Assembly: GCF_033118175.1 (NCBI RefSeq)
Contig: NC_083711.1
Span: 46,882,001-46,946,000 of the forward strand
Length of the DNA stretch: 64,000 bases
Direction of reading: 5' to 3'
Origin: Dama dama
Lineage: Eukaryota > Chordata > Mammalia > Artiodactyla > Cervidae
Below the pieces are notes generated by a model, which worked only from the letters and a program-made list of their open reading frames with translations, had not been told where the DNA came from and did not search any database. Made by a program: the position numbers and the translations under genes. Of the stretch, positions 12,027 through 22,580 are shown piece by piece (position 1 is the stretch's first letter; each line of letters starts with the position of its first letter).

Positions 12027-12228
12027 TAAGTTAAGTTTCTCAGTCATGTCTGACTCTTTGTGACCCCGTGGACTGTAGCCCACCAGGCTCCCCAGTCTGT
12101 GAGATTCTCCAGGCAAGAATACTGGAGTGAGTTGCCATTTCCTTCTCCAGGGGATCTTCCCGACCCAGGGATCAAACCCAGGCCTCTTGCATTGCAGGCG
12201 GACGCTTTAACCTCTGAGCCACCAAGAG
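12027..12228 (-). mobile_element. Bov-tA SINE
   Basis: Antisense Bov-tA: cagtcatgtctgactctttg, ctgtagcccaccaggctcc, gcaagaatactggagtgagt, aacctctgagccaccaag. It lies exactly between the left half of the old repeat and the LTR-like block. Confidence 0.9.
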
Positions 12229-12384
12229 CACTGTGATATTGCGAGTTATAATAAGGTGCGTTTGGTCGTCGTCTTCCGTCTTTGTGACAAATAACTCCCA
12301 GGGCCCTAGTAACTTCCTAAGTGATAGAGCAATGAAGGTGTCTTTTGTTATTCAAAACAAGCCCTTTTCAACAACAGTGAGGTG

Positions 12385-12793
12385 GTTTTCAGAATGGTCC
12401 TCATAAAAAAAAATCTAAACAATAAATGCTGGAGAGGGTGTGGAGGAAAGGAAACCTCTTGGCTGTTGGTGGAAATGCACATTGGTGCAGCCACTATGGA
12501 GAACTGTATGGAGGTTCCTTAAAAAACTGAAGATAGAATTATCTCAGTCACTCAGTCATGTCTGACTTTTTGTGACTGCACAGACGATAGCCCGCCTGGC
12601 TACTATGTCCATGGAGTTCTCCAGGCAAGAATACTGGAATAGGTAGCCATTTCCTCCTCCAGGGATCTTCCTGACACGGGGATCCAACCCAGGTCTCCTG
12701 CATTGCAGGCAGATTCTTTACGGACTGAGCCATGAGGAAAGCCTCTGCCATATGATACAGCAATTCCACTCCTGGGCATATATACCTAGAGGT
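12385..12793 (+). mobile_element. L1 ORF2/3' fragment with a SINE in it
   Basis: The L1 pieces aataaatgctggagagggtg, gccactatggagaactgta and, after the SINE, tgccatatgatacagcaatt and ctcctgggcatatatac are collinear. The L1 is inserted in the LTR-like element and is itself interrupted by Bov-tA at 12542-12746. Confidence 0.85.
12542..12746 (-). mobile_element. Bov-tA SINE inside L1
   Basis: Antisense Bov-tA from cagtcactcagtcatgtctg to actgagccatgaggaaagcc. L1 sequence abuts both sides (gatagaatta on the left, tgccatatga on the right), so the SINE is the youngest layer here. Confidence 0.9.
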
Positions 12794-12954
12794 GGCTTTT
12801 GGAAAGCCCCTAAGTTTGGGGACTGGTTCCCAGGGAAGCCAATCACATGATTAGAGGGTTAACATTTTCAGCCCCACTCCACAGCCTTCTGGAAAGGGAG
12901 AAGGGCTGGAGGATATTAACTAATTAATAATCCCCAGTAGGCCAATGATTCAGG

Positions 12955-13180
12955 CTTCCCAGGTGGCTCAGTGGTACGGAATCTGCTTGCCAATGCAGGA
13001 CATGCAGGAGACAATGACTTGATCCCTAGGCTGGAAAGATCCCCTGGAGTAGGAAATGGTAACCCTCTCCAGTATTCTTGCCTGGAGAATCCCATGGACA
13101 GAGGAGCCTGGCGGGCTACAGTTCATGAGGTCGTGAAGAGTCTGACAACAGCTGAATGACTGAGCAGACACAGGCACAGC
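12955..13180 (+). mobile_element. Bov-tA SINE
   Basis: Sense Bov-tA: cttcccaggtggctcagtgg, gaatctgcttgccaatgcag, ccagtattcttgcctggaga, gacagaggagcctggcggg. The flanks ccaatgattc and ctaatgattt suggest a short TSD around aatgatt. It splits the LTR-like element. Confidence 0.9.
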
Positions 13181-13914
13181 TAATGATTTAATCAACCATA
13201 CCTACACAATGATGCCTCCACAAAAACCCCTTAAGTACAGAGTTTGAAGAGCATCCTGGTTGATGAACACAAGGAGGTGCCTAAAACATGGCTATCAGGG
13301 AGGGCTTGCAAGCTTTGCTCCCCTGCCCATATATTGACACCTTGCCCAGTGTTTCTCTTCCATTTGGTTGTTCCTGCATTATATCCTTCTATAATAAGCC
13401 AGTGATCTAGTGTGTAAAATGTTTTCCTGACTTCTGTAAGCCATTCTAGGGAATTAATGGCACCCGAGGAGGGGGTTATGGGAACCTCTGATTTATGGTT
13501 GGTCAGAAGCACAAGTGACAACCTCGGATTTGAGTTAGGATCTGAAGTGGAGTCACTCTCACAGGACTGAGCCCTTAACCTGTGAGATCTGATGCTATCC
13601 CCAGGCAGTGTCAGATTTTGTTAAATTGTAGGATGCCCAGTCAATATCCTTCAGAGAATTGGAGGATTTCTTGATGCCGGAAAAACCTGCACACATCTGG
13701 CCACAGAAGCGTTTAGTGTGAGTCGTAGAAAAGAGAAGAAATTTAATGTTTTTCCTCTTTCAATCAGTAATCCCATTCAACAGGGCTCTACCCTTGTGGT
13801 TAGGTATAATCACCTCCCAAAGGCCTTCACCTCCTAATACCATCACTTGGAGGTTAGAATTTTAACATGTGATTTGTAGGCTAACAGAAACATTCAGTTT
13901 ATAACAGACTGTGT

Positions 13915-14826
13915 CAAAATAGTGCACACAAGAAAGACAGTCAACATCATTAGTTATTAGAGAAATGCAAATCAAAACTACCTTGAAATACCACCTCACA
14001 CCAGGCAGAATGGCTACCATCAAAACATTGCAAACAATAAATGCAGGAGAGGATGTGGAGAGAAGGGAACCTTCCTACACTGTTGGTAGGGATGTAAATG
14101 GGTGCAGCCACTATGGAGAATAGTATGGTGTTTCCTAAAAAAAAAACTAAAAATAGAGTTACCATATGACTCTGCAATCCCACTCCCATGGAGAATAACA
14201 TGTTCCAAAAGGATACATATACCCCAGTGTTCACTGCAGCACTGTTTATAATATCCAAGACATGGAAGCCACCTAAATGTCCATTGACAGCAGAACAGAT
14301 AAAGAAGATGGGGTACATATGTGCAATCAATGGAATATTACTCAGCCATTAAAAAGTATGAAATAATGCCATTTGCAGCAGTATAGATAGACCTAGATAA
14401 TGTCATACTTAGTGAAGTATGTCAGGCAGAGAAAGAGAAATATCACATGACATCCCTTGTATGTGAAATCTAAAAAAAGAAATGATACAAATGAACTTAG
14501 TTACAAAACAGAAAGAGACAGACTTAGAGAAGGAATTTATGGTTGTGGGGGGAGGAAGATGGGAGGAAGGGATAGTTTGGGAGTTTAGGATGGACTATAA
14601 ACACTGCTATGTGGATTGCACTGCTAGTAATGGATTACTAGCAAGAACTTCCTGTGTAGCACATGGAATTCTGCTCAATGTTATGTTGCAGTCTGGATGG
14701 GAGGGGAGTTTTGGGGAAAATGAATACATGTATATGTATGGCTGAGTCTCTTTACTGTTTATCTGAAACTATCACAACACTGGTTGTTAACCAGCTATAT
14801 CCCAGTAAAAAATAAAAAGTTTAAAA
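13915..14826 (+). mobile_element. L1, 5'-truncated, with 3' end
   Basis: Runs from cagtcaacatcattagttat and gagaaatgcaaatcaaaact through atggaatattactcagccat to the terminal aaccagctatatcccagtaa and an A-rich tail. It adjoins the right end of the old repeat. Frames are short, including the minus-strand shadow at 13950-14330, so it is inactive. Confidence 0.9.
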
Positions 14827-14829
14827 ATA

Positions 14830-15965
14830 TAATGCATACATTCATGAAATATTTTATATAAGAATATTTATAGTACTTTAATGAAATTATTACCAAAGTA
14901 ATAATAACCCAAATCTGTATTAATAGGAACCTGTCTAAATATCCATATTACTAAAGGAAATAATTTTCTTTAATCAAATGAACACTGTTGATGTAATATC
15001 CTTTCCTTGCTTAATATATATATATATATTTTTTTTTTTTTTTAGAAAAGAGAATACATGAATAAAAAATAGAGCAATTGGGGGTCAACAGGCTTTTCAA
15101 AAAAATTAAAAGTCAACAACATAATTGGTACTGTGGTGCTTTTCAAAAAGAAAAGATTGTCCCTGAGGAACACAGAGCTTAGAAGATGAGAAAATGACCC
15201 TCAAGAGGTGATCTTTTGTTTAAACAAGCAGATTGCTGATTGGAACACAGTACACCAGGTTTTATTTTAAAACTTTTAATTATTTGAATGTACATTCTGA
15301 CCTGTTATTTTGAGACACAGATACTCTAATCACACGAAACCATTTCAAACTCACTAGATTTCTCAAAAATTTCTACAAATTTTTTTTAATTGAAGAAATA
15401 CTACATATAAATGAGAAAAAATTTGAATAATTCAGAAGAGTATATTATGACAAGTTTCTTTCTGGGTGAGTTCTTATCTCTCCCTTACCATAGGCATTCT
15501 CTGTGAAGTTTCTTGTGACTTTTTCCACAAATATTCTATGTTAAAGAAGGTGTATATAGGTGTATGATGGCATAGCTTTCTACCATATGACTGTGCCAAT
15601 ATGTTATACTATAGCTCATATATACATACATATCTCATATATGTATTATACTATATATATGAATATATATTTAACATGTTTTGTATTAATGAGCATTTAG
15701 CTTGCTTTCAAATTTAAAAAATTACATCTGCAATAGTGTATGTGTACATATCTGTATTTCATATATATATATATATATATATAAAATCATATATGTCAGT
15801 GTACATATATGAGATTTATAGCTTAAACTTCCAAAAATGGAAGGGCCAGGTCAATGGGCATATGAATTTTATCTTTTAAAAGATAATAACAAATATCAAA
15901 TCTTGCTTCCCCAAGAGTTTATCAGATTTACCTTCACTGCCTATTTTCTCGCATCTTTACCAATG
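14830..15965. other. AT-rich DNA with (TA)n runs
   Basis: Contains tatatatatata plus a T run at 15018-15044, a patchy TA/CATA region at 15600-15670 and a (TA)n tract at about 15763-15783. No gene was recognised. Confidence 0.6.
15763..15783. repeat. (TA)n microsatellite
   Basis: An uninterrupted alternating TA run of about 20 bases within a wider AT-rich area. Likely length-polymorphic. Confidence 0.85.
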
Positions 15966-15970
15966 GATAA

Positions 15971-16152
15971 TTGAATATTTTTATCTGCTATTATTATTGA
16001 TGAAATATATATGGCTTTAATTTGCATTTTTTAAATGATGAGTTTAGCATTTTTAATATATTTTTGGCCAGTAAAATGCTAAACTCATCATTTAAAAATG
16101 CAAATTAAAGCCGTAGTATATTTCATCAAAAATAGCAGATAAAAATATTCAA
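15971..16152. repeat. Long inverted repeat (hairpin), ~80-bp arms, 17-bp spacer
   Basis: Left arm 15971-16054 (ttgaatatttttatctgcta ... agtttagcatttt) is the reverse complement of right arm 16072-16152 (aaaatgctaaactcatcatt ... gataaaaatattcaa), with only a few small indels and substitutions. The spacer 16055-16071 includes tttttggcca, and tttttggccaa follows the right arm at 16153-16163. That direct repeat fits a template-switch origin. Not a known transposon as far as I can see. Confidence 0.9.
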
Positions 16153-16168
16153 TTTTTGGCCAATTATG

Positions 16169-16370
16169 GGTTTCCCTGGGGGCTCAGATGGTAAGTGTCT
16201 TACTGCAATGGGGGAGCCCCGGGTTCAATACCTGGGTGGGGAAGATTATCTGGAGAAGGAAATGGCAACCCACTCTAGTACTCTTGCCTGGAAAATCCCA
16301 TGAATAGAGGAGAAGCCTACAGTCATGGGGTCACAGAGAGTCAGACATGACTGAGTGACTTCACTTGTCC
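16169..16370 (+). mobile_element. Bov-tA SINE
   Basis: Sense Bov-tA: tttccctgggggctcagatg, gggttcaatacctgggtggg, ggcaacccactctagtactc, gactgagtgacttcact. It lies immediately beside the inverted repeat. Confidence 0.9.
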
Positions 16371-16650
16371 AGTTATAATTCTCTTTCCCAGATTGTCCAG
16401 TTTTCCTGTTTATAATAGACTTGTAAGGCTCTCTGCATATCAGGGGCTATAAACTATGAGCTATTCAGTTGTAAATAAGTATACTGACCAGGATAGGAAT
16501 GTGGGCCTCTGGAAGGCATATTCTTGCCATCTTGCCACACAAGGACAAATGAATGAAGCAGGAAGACCACAGTCAGAGAGCTCTTTTCCCAGTAAATTCC
16601 GAAAGGAACGGGATATCTGTTCTATGGGTTTTTTCATTCTGAAATGAGCC

Positions 16651-16863
16651 AATTTGTTGTTTGCTTGCTAAGTCTTGTCAAACTCTTGTGTGACACCATG
16701 GACTGTAGCCCGCCAGGCTCCTCCGTCCATGGGATTTCCCAGGCAAGAATATTGGAGTGGGTTGCCATTCCCTTCTCCAGGGGATCTTCCCCACCCAGGG
16801 ATCGATTCCATGTTTCTGCATTGGCAGGTGGATTCTTTGAGCACTGAGCTACCAGGGAAGCCC
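16651..16863 (-). mobile_element. Bov-tA SINE with TSD
   Basis: Antisense Bov-tA (ctgtagcccgccaggctcct, gggatcgattccatgtttct, gctaccagggaagccc). The flanks gaaatgagcc (16641-16650) and agaatgagcc (16864-16873) form a TSD with one early difference. Confidence 0.9.
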
Positions 16864-17009
16864 AGAATGAGCCTATATTGGAATATAATTATTAAAAACA
16901 TACCCTGCTGCATGAGTAATAATTAAATGGCATGATTTCATTTAAAGGACAGTGGAACAGTGACACAGCACTCTTAAATTTACAATAAAACATTAGACCT
17001 GTCCTCTAA

Positions 17010-17246
17010 AGTGGGCAGTTGGTGCTAGTGGTGCTAGTTGGTGCTAGTGGTCAAGAACCCGCCTGCCAATGCAGGAGGCATAAAGAGACACAGGTTTGAT
17101 CCCTGGGTTGGGAAGATCCTCTGGAGGAGGGCATGGCAACTCACTCCAGTACTCTTGCCTGAAGAATCCATTGACAGAGGAGACTGGTGGGCTATAGATC
17201 ATGGGGTCGAAATGAGCCAGACACAACCGAAGTGACTTAGCACGCA
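17010..17246 (+). mobile_element. Bov-tA SINE with short tandem repeat at its 5' end
   Basis: Sense Bov-tA from caagaacccgcctgccaatg to cgaagtgacttagcac. Its 5' edge has a small local tandem repeat of ttggtgctagtgg units (about 17019-17051), which probably grew from the SINE head by slippage. Confidence 0.85.
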
Positions 17247-17249
17247 TGC

Positions 17250-18250
17250 ATGGCTTCTAAAGTAGTGTTCATCTGGGCTTGGTGGCACAAGATGCATTTT
17301 ATTTTAGGGATTTGCTTTTTCCACTCTACTTCTAAAATAGATTAGCAGAGATGTTTAAAGATTTAGGTACATTTTGGTGCTTAAAATCAAATCGCATATT
17401 TATTTCTGTTACAGCTTTTGCTCCATAAGGGAGAAGTATTTTCCCATGATTCCCATGGGATCATCATTTCCAGGTCTGCAGAGAACCCCAGAAAAAAAAA
17501 AGATTTGATTTTTCTCTTAATAGGGGTGTTAAAAGTGGAGTCTGGTGTTTTTGCTCAAATAAAGACAAAGGGCTGAGCAGTTGAGCTCCTAACAACCCTT
17601 ACAGAAGTCAGCAAGTATGTATGTGCTGCCCAAGGAACACAGTGAAGTTATGAACTGAATTTACCACTCGTCACAAGTGGCCAGGGGCCCAGCAGGCCGT
17701 GCAGTCCAGGAAGGAAAGACATATTTCTCTTCTATGTGATGGCAGCTGCCGCTGTCATTTTGCATTGACCTCAGGTGGCTGCGTTTCCCGCAAAGCCTCT
17801 ATGCAGGACCAAACATGACCGAGATGCAGGTTATGCTCTCGGTTTCCAAACACTATCTAATCTCTCCTAATGTCAGAGACTTAGAAGAAATTATAATTTA
17901 CAGGCCACTTGTTAGATGAGTTCAGAGACTGAAATGTCAGCCAGTAACTGAGTCACAGGCCACTGGGTGCCAGACACTTATAATTCACTATTTGACGGAG
18001 GCTTTGTACTTAATAGAGGCCTGATATTTTAAAAGATATGAGATTAGTCTCCACATAAAATCTTCCACTGCTATTCGCGTTGCTATTTGTTTTTATCCAA
18101 ATATTAAAGAAATGGGAAGTGAAATTAAAAATTGTGCAGCATATATAAAAATGTAAAAATGATCAGCAAATAGATTGTACGACATGATGGATCAGAAAGG
18201 TCCATAAGACAAGAAAGAGTGAGTGGTGAAATGGGAAGAATTACCCAATG
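17250..18250. other. Unique-looking stretch with retained CpGs
   Basis: No repeat recognised. The part at about 17560-18130 has scattered CpG (ccgtgcagtcc, gctgccgctgtc, ctattcgcgttgc) and balanced composition, unlike the decayed repeats around it. It could be a conserved noncoding element, but comparison with other mammals is the only test. No open frame worth calling. Confidence 0.35.
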
Positions 18251-18260
18251 CTATGTACTG

Positions 18261-18460
18261 GGTGGCTCAGTGGTAAAGAATCTGCCTGCCAAGCAGGAGA
18301 TGAGGGGTTGACCCCTGGGTTGGGAAGATTCCCTGGAGAAGGAAATGGCAACCCACTCCAGTGTTCTTGCCTGGGAAATCCTCTGGAGCCTGGCAGGCCA
18401 GAGTCCATGGGGTTGCAAAAGAATCAAACATGACTTAGCTACTAAACAACAACAACAACA
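18261..18460 (+). mobile_element. Bov-tA SINE with 8-bp TSD
   Basis: Sense Bov-tA ending in (aac)n. Flanked by atgtactg at 18253-18260 and 18461-18468. A short deletion removes part of the central ggacagaggagcc segment. Confidence 0.9.
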
Positions 18461-18789
18461 ATGTACTGAGTATGCAGTATCTGCTGACTGAGGAGAGGAT
18501 ATCTGAGATTTTTGCTGTATTAGCAAAAATTCAAGTTGACATGACGCATATTGTAGCATCTCTAGGAATAGATACAGGTTATGCATCTTTAGCAGGGATG
18601 TCACAGAAAATTCAGTCTTCTCACAAACCCTGTTGCATGGTACAACACACATTTCCGACTTATTGCCTTAATCATGATGTTGACTTTGATCAATTGACTA
18701 AAATCGTATCTGCCATGCTTCTCCACTGTAACATTACACTTTTCCCCTTTGTAATTAAAAAATATTTTGTGGGAAGTTACTTTAAATCT

Positions 18790-18963
18790 TTTGAGGACAG
18801 GAGGAGAAGGGGGCAACAGAGGATGAGTTTAGATGGTTGGATGGCATCACTGACTCAATGGACATGAGTTTGAGCCAACTACAGAAGATAGAGAAGGACG
18901 GGATGTGCTGCAGTCCATGGAGTCACAAAGAGTCGGACATGACTGAGTGACTGCATAACAACA
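18790..18963 (+). mobile_element. BovB 3'-end insertion with TSD
   Basis: Only the last ~170 bp of BovB is present (caacagaggatgagtttaga, gactcaatggacatgagttt, gagtcggacatgactgagtg). An 11-bp duplication actttaaatct flanks it at 18779-18789 and 18964-18974. This shows BovB-type target-primed insertion of a very short 3' copy. Confidence 0.9.
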
Positions 18964-19050
18964 ACTTTAAATCTATACAAATATCTCTTTCCTCATCATT
19001 TCAATGCACTCAACTACATAGGGTATAAATAAATATCCTATGTAGTTTAG

Positions 19051-19962
19051 TGGTCCCAAATAGGAAAAGGAGTACGTCAAGGCTGTATACTGTCACCCTG
19101 CTTATTTAACTTATATGCAGGGTACATCATGAGAAACGCTAGGCTGGAAGAAGCACAAGCTGGAATCAAGATTGCCAGGAGAAATATCAATAACATCAGA
19201 TATGTGGATGATACCACCCTTATGGCAGAAAGTGAAGAGGAACTAAAAAGCCTTTTGATGAAAGTGAAAGAGGAGAGTGAAAAAGTTGGCTTAAAGCTCA
19301 ACATTCAGAAAACTAAGATCATGGCATCTATGGGAAATAGATGGGGAGACAGTGGAAACAGTGTCAGACTTTAGTTTTTTGGGCTCCAAAATCACTGCAG
19401 ATGGTGACTGCAGCCATGAAATTAAAAGATGCTTACTCCTTAGAAGGAAAATTATGAACGACCTAGATAGCATATTAAAAAGCAGAGACATTACTTTGCC
19501 AACAAAGGTCCGTCTAATCAAGGCTATGGTTTTTCCAGTGGTCATGTATGGATGTGAGAGTTGGACTGTGGAGAAAGCTGAGCACCGAAGAATTGATGCT
19601 TTTGAACTGTGGTGTTGGAGAAGACTCTTGAGAGTCCCTTGGACTGCAAAGAGATCCAACCAGTCCATCCTAAAGGAGATCAGTCCTGGGTGTTCATTGG
19701 AAGGACTGATGCTGAAGCTGAAACTCCAGTACTTTGGCCACCTCATGTGAAGGGTTGACTCACTGGAAAAGACTCTGATGCCGGGAGGGATTGGGGGCAG
19801 GAGGAGAAGGGATGAGATGGCTGGATGGCATCACTGACTCGATGGACATGGGTTTGGGTGGACTCTGGGAGTTGGTGATAGACAGGGAGGCCTGGCATGC
19901 TGTGGTTCATGGGGTTGCAAAGAGTTGGACATGACTGAGTGACTGAACTGAACTGAATTGAA
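19051..19962 (+). mobile_element. BovB (RTE) LINE, 5'-truncated
   Basis: Starts in the RT domain (taggaaaaggagtacgtcaa) and ends with the canonical gactgaactgaactgaattg. The RT motif reads tatgtggatgataccacc, i.e. YVDD with both Asp kept. Residual frames 19129-19374 and 19352-19750 overlap out of phase, so at least one frameshift lies near 19330-19375. The second has WCWRRLLRVPW and YFGHLM motifs of the C-terminal domain and a stop at about 19748. Confidence 0.95.
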
Positions 19963-20289
19963 GTAACCTCTTATTATCATTATGTATTTTGGTACTCAAA
20001 TTCTCTCAGAGTTGACCAATAGGAGTCCCTTTAAGTTGGATTCTTCATCTTTTTGACATGACCCATTATTCTGTGAGCGCTTCTTGACTTTCTATCAAAA
20101 CAAGATATTGCAGGTTCACTTTGTATTTTTCCTTCTTCAACTGATGTCAGCCATTTTGCCAAGGTGCCTTTTAATGAAGAATTATACTTAAATATCATAA
20201 TCTGGTTCCTAAGCATGCTGATTGATTGGGGCTGTTGCTGTTCACAATTTCTTTAAGTGATAACATATAAACAAACGTACCTTTGTATA

Positions 20290-21430
20290 TTTACTTCTCT
20301 TTAATTTAAAAATCAGCTTCATTGAAGCTTAACTGACATACCATCAAATGCACACGTTTCAAGTATGCACTTGAATAAGTATTGACAAGTGTACATAACC
20401 TTGTAATGACCACTTCAATCGAGAAATGATACATTTTCATCACCCCAGAAAGCCCTTCTGTTCTCCTTTGCAGTCAGTTCCTCCTAACCCTCCCACAGGC
20501 AGACACGGATTTGACTTCTATCGATGTAAATCGATTTCATCTGTTCTAAAAATTCATAACAGAATCATATTGGTTTCAACTTTTATTGTGCTTGGCTTTC
20601 TTTGTTCAACATGGGGTTCATTCATGTTGTGTGTATCAGTAGTTTGCTCCTTCCCATTGCTGAATAGCATTTCACTGTATGAATAGACCATGATATGCTT
20701 ATGTCATCATCTATTCATGAACATTTGGGTTGTGCTGAGTTTTGCTTTTATAAATCAAGTTGCCAGAAATACATACACATGTGTTTTTGAGAACATATGC
20801 CTCCATTCCTCTTGGGTAAATACCGAATAGTGGAGGCGCTGGTCAGATGGGGTGTGTGTGGTTAACTTTATGAGGAAGTGCCAAACTCTTTTCCAAAATA
20901 GCTGTACCACTTATCCTCCTATCAGCAAAGGATGAGTTTCAGTAGCTCCACGTTTGCTGATACTGCGTAACACCAATCTTCTCAATTTTAGCTACTTTAT
21001 GAGTGTACAGCGGAATGTCACGATGGTTTAAATCTTTGTTTTGTTGATGACTAATGCTGTTGAGAATATTTATGTGTTTATTGATTATTATGGTATCTTC
21101 TTTTTCCATGTTCAAATACTCTGGACATTTTTGGAGATTGCTTTTACTTATTGAGTTATAAGAGCTCTTTTACTTTTGGATACAATTTTCTCCTTTCAAT
21201 TCTCACCTTTCAATTTTCTTAATAGAACATTTTAAAGAGCAAGAGCTTAAAATGTGACTGGAGTCTAACCATTTTTTTTCTTACACGGTAATTTGTTTTT
21301 TTCTTGTCCTGAATAAGAAATTTTTTCTTAATTGAAGGTCACAAAGGTCTTTCTTCTATGTATTTTCCAAGGCGTCATATAGTTTTAGCTGTATCTTTAT
21401 GATTCATTTTGAGTTTATTTGTATGCCAAC
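20290..21430 (-). mobile_element. Old L1 (L1M-type) 3' UTR region
   Basis: Antisense phrases such as taactgacataccatcaaat, aaccttgtaatgaccac, tattgctgaatagcatttc-like text at 20658-20675, cctcttgggtaaataccgaa and gtgccaaactcttttccaaa are typical of old mammalian L1 3' regions. It is noncoding and diverged, with no insertion ends seen. Confidence 0.7.
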
Positions 21431-21990
21431 AAAGAGAATAATGAAACTGTATTACACATTTGAACTTTCACAAAAGCGCCAATAAATACATTGGATCAAG
21501 GAAGATTCCTTCCTTCTTTGTAAACCATGAGAAAGTAACTTTGGGATTAAGTGATGGTTGGATTTCCGTAGTCTTCTGGGTAATAATGTTTTGAGCAAAC
21601 GTACATAGAAATAAAATTCTTGAGTGTTCCAAATTTAGTTTCATTGCCAAAAAAAAGTCCCAAGGAAGTAAAAATACACTTAATGCCAAATCAGACTGAT
21701 TTAATTTTTTTAAATAGCCTTTTCAGAGGCTTTATAGCCCAGAAGAGAGAATGTTAACTGCACTGGCCCATCAGCATATAAAGTCAAGGAAATGATTTTC
21801 TCCACTGAATAACTCTTTTTAATTTTCACAGGAAGGCAAATTTACTTCTCCTCTCTTCTTCAGTTTGCCATTTATTCTAGATATTAGCTAGGTTGTCTTT
21901 CGTACTCTCAAAAGCTCTTTTCAGTACTGTTTCCATATTTCATAAATCACAGTTTCCAGCTTTGGCACTACTGCCATTTTGAGTTGGATA
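21431..21990. other. Nothing recognised
   Basis: No repeat family or exon could be supported here. Confidence 0.45.
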
Positions 21991-21994
21991 ATTG

Positions 21995-22412
21995 TATCAG
22001 TTTACTGGAGCTACCATAACAAAACATCACAGACTGGATGACTTAAACAACAGGAATGTATTTCCTCACAGCTCTGGAGGCTAGAAGTCCAAGATCAAGG
22101 TACTGGTAGGTTTGATTTCTTCCAAGGCCTCTTCCCTTGTCTTGCACGTGGTCTTGCCCATGGTTATATTCTTGCTATATCCTCACAGGGTCTTTCCTCT
22201 GGGCAAGTACATCCCTGGTGTGTCTCTGTTCGTCCAAATATCCTCTTTTCATAAACATACCAGTCAGAATAAACTGGGGCCTATGCCAATGACCTCATTT
22301 TAATGTAGTCACTTCTCTAAAGGTCCTGTCTCCAAATAGAGTCACATTCTGAGGTGCTGGAGGTTTGGGCTTCAGCATATACATTTTGGGGAACATGATT
22401 CAGCCCATATTT
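21995..22412 (+). repeat. Old interspersed repeat, near full 3' piece
   Basis: Begins gtatcagtttactggagcta, ccataacaaaacatcacaga, ctggatgacttaaacaac and ends ccaaatagagtcacattctg, gaacatgattcagcccata. Same family as 11812-13912 and 29960-30455. Probably an L1M-type 3' region; class uncertain. Confidence 0.6.
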
Positions 22413-22427
22413 TCTTTACTGTGATAA

Positions 22428-22580
22428 CCATTCTGCACATTGCAAGATATTTAGCAGCATTCCTTACCTTTACTCAGTAAATGCCATTAGCACCCTCCAG
22501 TTGTAGCAACCAGAAATGTCTCCAGAAATTGCCAAATGTTCCCTGGGGGGCAAAGTCACTCTTGGGTGAGTATTACCAAC
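22428..22580 (-). mobile_element. MER20 (hAT-Charlie) remnant
   Basis: Antisense MER20: gcaagatatttagcagcatt, aaccagaaatgtctccagaa, attgccaaatgttccctggg. MER20 is an ancient eutherian non-autonomous DNA transposon. Two more copies occur, at 36225-36440 and 49975-50325. Confidence 0.7.

Larger units (their letters stand above)
12230..13760 (+). mobile_element. Old LTR-like (MER-type) element, interrupted
   Basis: Pieces in order: 12230-12384 (agtgatagagcaatgaaggt, tgtcttttgttattcaaaac), 12794-12954 (cttttggaaagcccctaag, gaagccaatcacatgattag) and 13181-13760 (aatgatgcctccacaaaaac, tatccttctataataagcc, ctgagcccttaacctgtgag). The middle contains an aataagcc poly-A-like region typical of an LTR. 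I recall this as a MER-type LTR but cannot name the subfamily safely. It is split by an L1 (with SINE) and by a Bov-tA. Confidence 0.55.
11812..13912 (+). repeat. Old interspersed repeat split in two by later insertions
   Basis: The left part (about 11812-12010) carries atagactgggtggcttaaac and the right part (about 13765-13912) carries caacagggctctacccttg, cctcccaaaggccttcacct and ctcctaataccatcactt. These are two ends of one common mammalian repeat seen again at 21995-22412 and 29960-30455. I believe it is an old L1-type 3' region, but the class is not certain. About 1.75 kb of younger elements lies between the halves. Confidence 0.6.

Noticed and set aside
18472..18867. 131-codon plus-strand frame
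   Set aside because: It begins in unique AT-rich DNA and runs into the BovB 3' end at 18790. It has no recognisable domain and no conserved context, so a chance frame is the best reading.
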